Part shown: positions 57,049 to 64,000 of the stretch, in pieces | Numbering within the stretch: the first letter of the stretch is position 1 | Layout of the letters: every line of letters begins with the position of its first letter | Assembly (NCBI GenBank): GCA_030386875.1 | Contig: CM059566.1 | Location: 35,500,068-35,564,067, forward strand | Direction of reading: 5' to 3' | Source of the DNA: Morinoia aosen | Taxonomy: Eukaryota; Arthropoda; Malacostraca; Amphipoda; Talitridae | DNA length: 64,000 nt | Translations under genes and position numbers: made by a program | The notes under the pieces: model-generated | What the model saw: only the letters and a program-made list of their open reading frames with translations | Databases searched by the model: none | Told to the model about the DNA's origin: nothing

Positions 57049-59096
57049 AGTGCCAGCATCGCTGCCTTGGAAACTGAGTTTGTCATGGAGAAAGGAAACA
57101 AAAAAGCCATGAAAAAAATTGCACAAGGTCTTTCGTTGGATTCTGTTGTGAGCAAATCAGAAAAGTTCACGAAACGCAGTCATCGAACACACATCCAGGT
57201 AGACCTTGAAGTTTTTGTTACATTCTATGGTCAGGCGAAACAAAAAAATTTTTAAATGTTGAATCATTTTGAGTACGATCGATTGGCGTGAGGGACTGAG
57301 TTTTGGAAATGCTTTGAAACGTCGATGTTTGAAAGAAGTAATTTTACCGATGAAGTAATTCTAAAATATTAGTTTTAATGAAAAAATGTTCATATCTTTC
57401 ATAAGATCGACTTAAAAACTAGTGATAGCTGGTCAAAATAGCACCTCATTAGAGGATATCTTAAAAAATGTCACTGAAAAATTACATGACTGAGATTTTA
57501 ATTCACCATCAAAGTTCTAATTTTAGCACTCTTACCAGTATAAAGCTTGAGAGTACTTCGCTGAATATTTCTAGTTGGTCATTATAAAACTCAAGAGTAA
57601 TTTAAAAGTAATTTAAACGGTGCTTTTACAGTCAATATTCTAGTCAAAATAGGCGGCACATTTATTCTAGTCTAGTCAAGTTAAAAGGCACTAGCTGTTC
57701 ATTCTAAAACTCAGGAGTAATTCAAATTGTGCTTTCACAGTCAATATTCTAGTCAAAATTGGCGGCACATTTATTTCGCGTCATGCTCGTACTTCGTAAA
57801 GAAAAACGATTAAATTTCGCGCTAGTAATAATAAGTGTTCTCGCAAATGGGTCACCGTCAACATTTTTTCCCACACCATTGAGGTGGCTACCCTCAATAA
57901 TAAAATCTTTAAAAATATGTAGATGTTAGCCCCTAATTAAAATTTAAGCTACAAAACCCCAAACCGTTCAAATTAAATATCCGAAGTGACTTACGCTTGT
58001 TTGTCTCATGCCACGTTGCCTAATCAATTAAAAATGCTGCGCTAATACCCAATGGCTACAGATGAAAAATTAATTGGCCCTTCATGCTCATCACGACATG
58101 ATTAACGTTCTTAGGTTTATGAAATGAATTAAATTTCGGTGAATTAATTCTCCTGTCAAAACACACTTCTTCGTTTGCTTTATTCAAATGTTCAGATTAT
58201 AATTGCAGTAAATACGCAACCAGATACAAATACAGCAACCGTAGCTCGCGCAATCCACCTTCTTACACGCGTCTCCTATAGAGGACACCAGGTGGTTGCT
58301 GCCATAGCGTGAGGTTTACCACACTATATATAGCATGAGATCTACCTCTAGCTGGTACTATAGCGTGAGGTCTACCACACTGTAGCAGGAGATCTACCTC
58401 TAGCTAGTACTATAGCGTGAGGTCTACTACACTATAGCATGAGATCTACCTCCAGCTAGTACTATAGCATGAGGTCTAATACACTATAGCGTGAGGTTTA
58501 CCGTACTGTAGCATGAGATCTACCTCTAGCTAGTATTATAGCGTGAGGTCAACTACACTATAGCATAAGATCTACCTCTAGCTAGTACTATAGCGTGAGG
58601 TCTACTACACTATAGCATGAGATCTACCTCTAGCTAGTACTATGATGTGAGGTCTCACACGCTATAGCATGAGATCTACTCTAGCTAGTACTATAGCGAT
58701 CAAAACTTAATTTGTACGTCTCAAACTGCACCTGAGTAGGCGATATATAGCGGTAGACCTCACGCTACGGTAGCTTCCATCAGGTTCCTGTTCTCGGACA
58801 CCTGCGGGCGCATCCAGAGAAGTGAGAGGCAGAAGGTCGCAAAACACGTGAATTGCGCCTCATATTCCACGCGGAGAAAACGCAAGCAGTGAAAGTTAGT
58901 CTCGTAACTTTTGCTACTTCAGGGTGATAAAAAGAATGGGAAGATATTAGCAGGAGGGCTCGTGGCTGCCATCTTGCATCTGTTGCTCGCTCCAGAATCT
59001 TTGGCAATTCACGCTTTGATATTCGAGTTTGTTTTTGCATTTGCATACGAACGGCCAGAATGTAGCATACGGCGTGTTTTGAACGTCAGAATGTAG
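57049..59096 (+). CDS. Two 3' exons of a hydrophobic protein gene
   Basis: Exon a (57049-57198), after GGCGGATTTAG, reads ASIAALETEFVMEKGNKKAM ... SVVSKSEKFTKRSHRTHIQ and ends ATCCAG|GTAGAC in phase 0. Exon b (58923-59096), after the excellent acceptor ACTTTTGCTACTTCAG, continues in phase 0: GDKKNGKILAGGLVAAILHL then LLAPESLAIHALIFEFVFAF and a basic end with TAG. Exon b holds one long or two short membrane segments. Lys-rich GxKKxxKI followed by a long Ala/Leu/Gly helix, and THIQVDL if exon a is read a little further, loosely recall the insect Osiris (DUF1676) proteins; that is a weak resemblance, not an identification. A start exon must lie upstream of 57049. It overlaps the intron of the minus-strand model 60252-58707, so one of the two may be wrong. 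Confidence 0.4.
57574..57775. repeat. Two-copy duplication, about 85 bp
   Basis: CAGTCAATATTCTAGTCAAA and GGCGGCACATTTATT occur at 57630-57668 and 57739-57775, preceded in both by AAAACTCA(A/G)GAGTAATT. Intron of the plus model. Confidence 0.85.
57800..58307. other. No supportable gene
   Basis: Nothing recognised; inside the intron of the plus-strand model. Confidence 0.35.
58308..58700. repeat. 52-bp minisatellite built of two 26-bp halves
   Basis: CTATAGCATGAGATCTACCT then CTAGCTAGTA alternates with CTATAGCGTGAGGTCTACTA then CA, about seven times. An inverted partial unit (GGTAGACCTCACGCTA, 58752-58767) lies beyond it, inside the minus-strand last exon 58801-58707. Confidence 0.9.
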
Positions 59097-60252
59097 CTAC
59101 TGAAGTGGCAGATGACGTGGTAAAGATAGAGAAATCTTTGCGCTGTACGTTGAGGGTTTTTATCATTTCTTATGTGAACTGAAACTTATTATCGTCTAAT
59201 TTGATCTTCGATTTTCGAGTTTAGTCATTTTGACCCAGACTAAATGTGCACCTGGTTTTAAAAATTCAGGCGTTATTTTTGTTCAAACTATTACACGTTT
59301 GTAAAATAATTGAGGGAAACAGTCTTAGATCGTGTTAGCAGAGTATTTCTCAATAAAATATCTGGCAAAGAATTAGACAGCCTTTATTTTGCCGTGTGAG
59401 TTCGAAATAATATGAATTAAGATTATCAAATGCTGAACATATTTATCATTTGAAAAGAGCGATTATTATGAGAGAATAATGCTCGTAGCATGAATTCTTA
59501 TATTATAATAATTATACTGTATTGATATTTACACTTTTATAATTATATTTATGCGTAAAGATGAGGACAGCGATCTGTACAAGAGATAAAAAATATTCAT
59601 TGTATTTTCAGTGCAATATACAGCGCTACATTTGCAGAGAAATTTGCGGCACCTAAAAACGCAGAGCTACGAATTGCTGCGTGTTATTAAGTTACCAAGG
59701 GGAAACAATCGGTGGTTCATAATAAAAGTTTCTCGTGAAAAAATGTTTGGGAATATACCGAAATTATTAAATATATCTTCAATGCACTTAAGAACAGGTA
59801 CAAGTTATTCAAATTGTGCGTCTATGCTATGTACTTAAATATTCTTATATTTTAAGAATAAGCAAAAATTTCAATGGTTATAAAAACAAGTAGATGTAAA
59901 TTAAAGAAATTACAGCAAGTATTATTAATATTATTGATATTGTTTTTATTATTATCATCATTATGAGGCATTTTAAATAAAATTCTTTCATGAACCGTTG
60001 AAAGAAGATTGTAAATATATATATACAGTATATATATTTACTCCGAAATACAATTAAGACTATACAAAGTCATAACTCAAACAAATGAATGAAAAGCAAA
60101 ATTGTATCCGAAACCGACACGTCAAAATGCTTCCCCACGCAGGAGCCGCACAAAGATCTCTCAAGGAATGAAGAATATCTCACCTTGAGGCTTCAGCGAA
60201 GTTGATTTGCAAAACAAGCTGACGATGACAGTAATTGCCCATATTGTCTTCA
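58707..60252 (-). CDS. Short secreted peptide model, two exons
   Basis: Exon 60252-60184 reads KTIWAITVIVSLFCKSTSLK then PQ, a classical signal peptide, and ends CAAG|GTGAGA in phase 1. It begins right after TTTTTTTATGCTGAGAGGTCAG; the first two bases TG would complete a start codon split as A|TG if the upstream exon ends in A. The last exon (58801-58707) follows TTCTCTGGATGCGCCCGCAG, is phase 1, and reads VREQEPDGSYRSVRSTAIYR then LLRCSLRRTN and TAA: 54 residues in all. From about the twelfth residue the exon is made of an inverted unit of the neighbouring 52-bp minisatellite. Uncertainties: the split ATG is inferred, phase 0 of the last exon is also open (VSENRNLMEATVA), and a plus-strand exon lies inside the intron. 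Confidence 0.3.
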
Positions 60253-60262
60253 CTGACCTCTC

Positions 60263-60670
60263 AGCATAAAAAAAGATGTCCAAGTTTCACTGGACGGAGG
60301 ATGAGGAAAAACACAGCTCAAATTGTTCCATTTTGAGGCGTAATTAATTTACGAATAAATGTTCAATGAAAAAAGAAAATTGTCCAAGTTTCACTTGACG
60401 AGGGTAAGGAAAAACTCAATTCAAATTATTTCATTTTTAGCCGTAATTAACTTACGAATAAATGTTCAATGAAAAAAGAAAATTGTCCAAGTTTCACTTG
60501 ATGGGGGTAAGGAAAAATCCAGCTCAAATTATTTCATTTTTAGCCGTAATTGATTAAGGAATAAATGTTCAACGCAAAATAAATTGTATCAGTTTCACTT
60601 GATAGGTGATGAGGGAAAATACAGCTCAAGTTATTTCATTTTCAACTGTATTTGATTTAGGAATAAATGG
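60263..60670. repeat. 103-bp tandem repeat, 4 copies
   Basis: Each copy has TGTCCAAGTTTCACTTGA near its start and GAATAAATGTTCAATGAAAA near its end; copies 2 and 3 are closest. Confidence 0.9.
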
Positions 60671-61821
60671 GCAACACAGCCTACTGCACTCACGTTATAT
60701 TGAGTAGGAGCAACAGTACGCTGTTCAACACCGCTGAATATTTAGCACATAGCTATTACGACAAAAATCGAAAAAACCTTTAATAGAATTTTATTAAAAC
60801 ACGTTCCTACCTTATTTTTGTTTCAAATATTAAACACACGTAAAAAAATTTGCATGATCGAGGAAAATAGTCTTAGATCGCGTGTTAGCTTGCAGCTTAG
60901 ATATTTTCTTCTGAGGAGAGGACAACGGATCAGGAAATAAGCCTTCTGTTTTTTCCCTTCACTGCAAGAAAAGAGCCGTGCCATCAGAAAATCTTGCGTC
61001 GAGGTCCGCCTCTTGGACCGTGAAGACAAAAGTGAAAAAGAAAAGCGGGCAAAAAACACAAAGTTTTTTGTTTAAGGCAAAGTTCACAGACCTTGACCAT
61101 TCGAAGGAGGTTTAAACTTCGATAAAAACATCGATTTTGATGAAACTCTAACTCAGAAAAAATATAAGAGGATGGAGATCGATAGCATCACCTATCAGGA
61201 ACTGCAGCAAACACCTTCGAAGCGCGCTATGAATTTCGCTTAAAAAAAAACACAATCGGGTCTTCAAGAAATTCATGAAATGTTTACTGTATTTCTTGGC
61301 AAGTCTTTTCAACGATGGAATCTCATACTTACAATTTAAAATAAGTACTATTTTACTACCTTCTTTCACTCTTACAATATATACTTTGTAATGCGCGTAA
61401 CATGTTCTGATGCACTGAGAAAGCATTACATATTTTTCATCTCTTGTATAGATCGCTGTCCTCACCTTCACGTGCTTCTAGAAAATAAATTGCAATGCAC
61501 ATTTTCACTTTGATTTAATCCTCGCATGACAAACTAAGCTACAAATCAGTGTCTAACAGAGTAGGTTAACACGCACATTTGAAACGACACAACGCAGAAA
61601 AAACCTCCTAGCCACCACTGCAAGTTAAGCTACAGCTTCATATTCTGACGGCTCGCTGCCGTTGAAGTGAGAGCATTTATACGCCTGACCTTTATCAATT
61701 TTTTTTTCATTTCCGCAGTTTTCAAAAATGATACACGATACCCATCGTCACCAGATCATTTCTGCGTTAGACATCCGATGGAACGCAATGAACACGCGAC
61801 TCGATCGTAGGGCGGGCCTAA
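60671..61821. other. No supportable gene
   Basis: The minus frame 61471-61148 (107 codons, Lys/Tyr-rich) has a donor-like GTGAAG|GTGAGG at its start but no ATG-led exon that I trust; otherwise nothing. Confidence 0.35.
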
Positions 61822-63120
61822 TTTGATGAGTTAAGGTCTTGGTGTGAGCTCATTATTAAACGCAGCTTTGATATTAGGTGTTGGTACATGTTCATTATTA
61901 AGCGCAGCTTAGATATTAGGTGTTGGTACATGTTCATTATTAAGCGCAGCTTAGATATTAGGTGTTGGTACATGTTCATTATTAAGCGCAGCTTAGATAT
62001 TAGGTGTTGGTACATGTTCATTATTAAGCGCAGCTTAGATATTAGGTGTTGGTACATGTTCATTATTAAGCGCAGCTTAGATATTAGGTGTTGGTACATG
62101 TTCATTATTAAGCGCAGCTTAGATATTAGGTGTTGGTACATGTTCATTATTAAGCGCAGCTTAGATATTAGGTGTTGGTACATGTTCATTATTAAGCGCA
62201 GCTTAGATATTAGGTGTTGGTACATGTTCATTATTAAGCGCAGCTTAGATATTAGGTGTTGGTACATGTTCATTATTAAGCGCAGCTTAGATATTAGGTG
62301 CGGGTGTATTCTCATTATGAACGTAGCTTAGATTTCAAGTGTAGGTGTAAGCTGATTATTAAACGCAGCTGAGGTGTTAAGTGTGGGTATGAGCTCATCG
62401 TCAAACGTAGCTGAGGTATTAAGTGGAGGTATAAGCTCATCGTTAAACGTAGCTGAGGTATTAAGTGGAGGTATGAGCTCATCGTTAAACGCAGCTGAGG
62501 TACTAAGTGGGGATATGAGCTCATCGTTAAACGCAGCTGAGGTATTAAGTGGGGGTATGAGCTCATCGCTAAACGTAGCTGAGGTGTTAACAAGGGGGTA
62601 TGAGTTCATCAATAAACGCAGCTGAGGTGTTAAGTGGGGGTATGAGTTCATCATTAAACGCAGCTGAGGTGTTAAGTGGGGGTATGAGTTCATCATTAAA
62701 CGCAGCTGAGGTGTTAAGTGGGGGTATGAGTTCATCATTAAACGCAGCTGAGGTGTTAAGTGGGGGTATGAGTTCATCGGTAAACGCAGCTGAGGTGTTA
62801 AGTGGGGGTATGAGCTCATCGTTAAACGCATCTAAGGTGTTAAGTGGGGGTATGAGTTCATCGTTAAACGCAGCTGAGGTGTTAAGTGGGGGTATGAGCT
62901 CATCGTTAGACGCAGCTGAGGTATTAAGTGGGGGTATGAGTTCATCGTTAAACGCAGCTGAGGTGTTAAGTGGGGGTATGAGCTCATCGTTAGACGCAGC
63001 TGAGGTATTAAGTGGGCGTATGAGCTCATTATGAAGCGTACCAAGGATACTAAAAGGAGGAGTAAGATCAATTTAAACTTAGCTTTGATATTAAGAGAAG
63101 GCGTATGCTCATGGTAAATC
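61822..63120. repeat. 42-bp array, about 31 units, two subfamilies
   Basis: Left block (61880-62310): about ten practically identical units GTTGGTACATGTTCATTATT, AAGCGCAGCTTAGATATTAG, GT. Right block (62330-63030): about seventeen more variable units GTGGGGGTATGAGCTCATCG, TTAAACGCAGCTGAGGTATT, AA. Diverged units flank both. The period is a multiple of three, so frames on both strands are open (for example 61818-62315 and 62600-63034); none is a gene. Confidence 0.95.
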
Positions 63121-63639
63121 GTCCCTCATATATTAAGAGTAAATGCTCGCTAGTTATGAAGAGTAGCTTATGAACTGATTGCAAATGTATTCCGTTATTA
63201 AATGAAGTACAGTGAATAGGAGAGAGAATAAGTATGAGCATCTCAAACATGAATAACTATTCATTACTTGAATATTTATTTCTTACTCCCGTGCGTGAAA
63301 ATCCCGATATACAGCACGAATCCCTTCAAAAAGCCAACATTAAGTGGCAATAATACCGCTAACGGTAAAAAGTAAGCCATATTGGACAGCATATTATAAC
63401 AATTTTAAATTGTGCTCCTTTGATCATTTCACAACTAGAGACAAGATTTCAGTATCTTGTGACTCAGGTTATGACTCAGAATGACTCGAGTGAATTTCAC
63501 TTCTAGAAAGTACATGTTTCATTTCCTTGCAAAAACCTTACCATTGGTCAAATTGAGCTAAAGCTTCAAAGTTTAGCAAAAAAGTGAAATCTCGTTCCAA
63601 AACAAGCTTTCTTTCAGGCAACAGTGCCTGCGTCCGGCC
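63121..63639. other. No supportable gene
   Basis: AT-rich with no signal. Confidence 0.35.
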
Positions 63640-63911
63640 CACGGTAGAGGGAACAAGGTAGGTTCAAACCTGTCTTTTTTTATTTAACGGTGTGGTTTTG
63701 CTGACGTCACGGCATCGAACCAATAGCAGCGCTCATATTGCATTGGGTAGCACTACTACTACCAAATCTGGCTTCACTTTTGGCCTAACGACATGGCTTT
63801 TTGGTGACGTCATAAAGTTTATTTGAAATAAAGCCTTTCTATTGGCTAGCCGAACTAGAGGAGGTGTAGTTTCTCCCATAGAAATGACCTTACATTGTTT
63901 CCTCTACCGTG
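63640..63911 (+). mobile_element. MITE with 8-bp TSD, CRE and CCAAT motifs
   Basis: Inverted ends CACGGTAGAGGGAACAA and the complement of CACGGTAGAGGAAACAA; flanks GTCCGGCC (63632-63639) and GTCCGGTC (63912-63919) match at 7 of 8. 272 bp, no coding capacity. Inside are two palindromic TGACGTCA sites (63703-63710 and about 63803-63810) and two CCAAT-type boxes in opposite orientation (ACCAATAG at 63719, CTATTGGCT at 63839). An 8-bp duplication fits hAT or P elements; superfamily not settled. Confidence 0.75.
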
Positions 63912-64000
63912 GTCCGGTCCAATCTTAAAGGTCAATCATACTATATCAATAAAGAAATCCCTAATACATGTAGGACTCAATATCGTACCTCCTGATAATC

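Noticed and set aside
61148-61471. 107-codon minus frame, Lys/Tyr-rich
   Set aside because: AT-driven composition, no ATG-led exon with correct phase; frames of this length occur by chance about ten times here.
61818-63071. Several open frames of 80-167 codons on both strands
   Set aside because: All come from the 42-bp array, whose period is a multiple of three.
63654-63680. GGTTCAAACC resembling a tRNA B box
   Set aside because: No A box, acceptor stem or cloverleaf around it, and it lies inside a MITE.

Overview
The window reads as intron-rich, AT-rich (roughly 60-65% A+T) nuclear DNA of an animal, most likely an arthropod and probably an insect. Support: canonical GT-AG introns, signal-peptide exons with phase-1 donors, a Gly/Ser/Gln-rich secreted protein of cuticle/silk-like composition, cut-and-paste transposon remnants (Tc1/mariner-, hAT- and TTAA-type), and very many minisatellites. 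There are no operons, ribosome-binding sites, rRNAs or recognisable tRNAs. I cannot name the species.

The best gene is on the minus strand at 44673-37220: four coding exons, all introns phase 1, giving an 866-residue secreted low-complexity protein with a basic KRRRKR site near its C terminus. Other, less certain minus-strand genes have a short signal-like first exon and a compact last exon: 9591-7835, 21468-20143, 28199-27480 and 60252-58707. The 21.5-20.1 kb and 28.2-27.5 kb genes are paralogues. Orphan last-exon candidates on minus lie at 22069-22169, 48187-48353, 36211-36272, 4854-4915 and 3701-3754. On the plus strand I propose a gene at 9709-13909 (head to head with the 9591-7835 gene, 117 bp between the ATGs), one at 34133-34744, and a two-exon fragment ending in a hydrophobic protein at 57049-59096. 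All these models come from reading frame, splice sites and phase only.

Repeats make up much of the rest. Tandem arrays run from 18 to about 105 bp per unit; the largest are 45 bp x about 41 (52.7-54.6 kb), 42 bp x about 31 (61.8-63.1 kb), 28 bp x about 37 (56.0-57.0 kb) and 35 bp x 17 (5.6-6.2 kb). Several arrays stop exactly at, or run into, predicted exon ends, and in places supply the last codons and the stop. Mobile DNA includes six copies of a TTAA-flanked MITE (one with perfect 19-bp inverted ends), a hAT-like MITE, two Tc1/mariner-type non-autonomous elements, a decayed mariner-like transposase, an 8-bp-TSD MITE carrying CRE and CCAAT motifs, and four copies of an unclassified 345-bp repeat. 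Three large hairpins (15.4, 16.7, 39.8 kb) are unexplained.

Long stretches (for example 12.2-13.4, 16.9-18.8, 28.2-29.8, 30.7-31.9, 32.2-34.1, 51.0-52.7 kb) hold nothing I can support.
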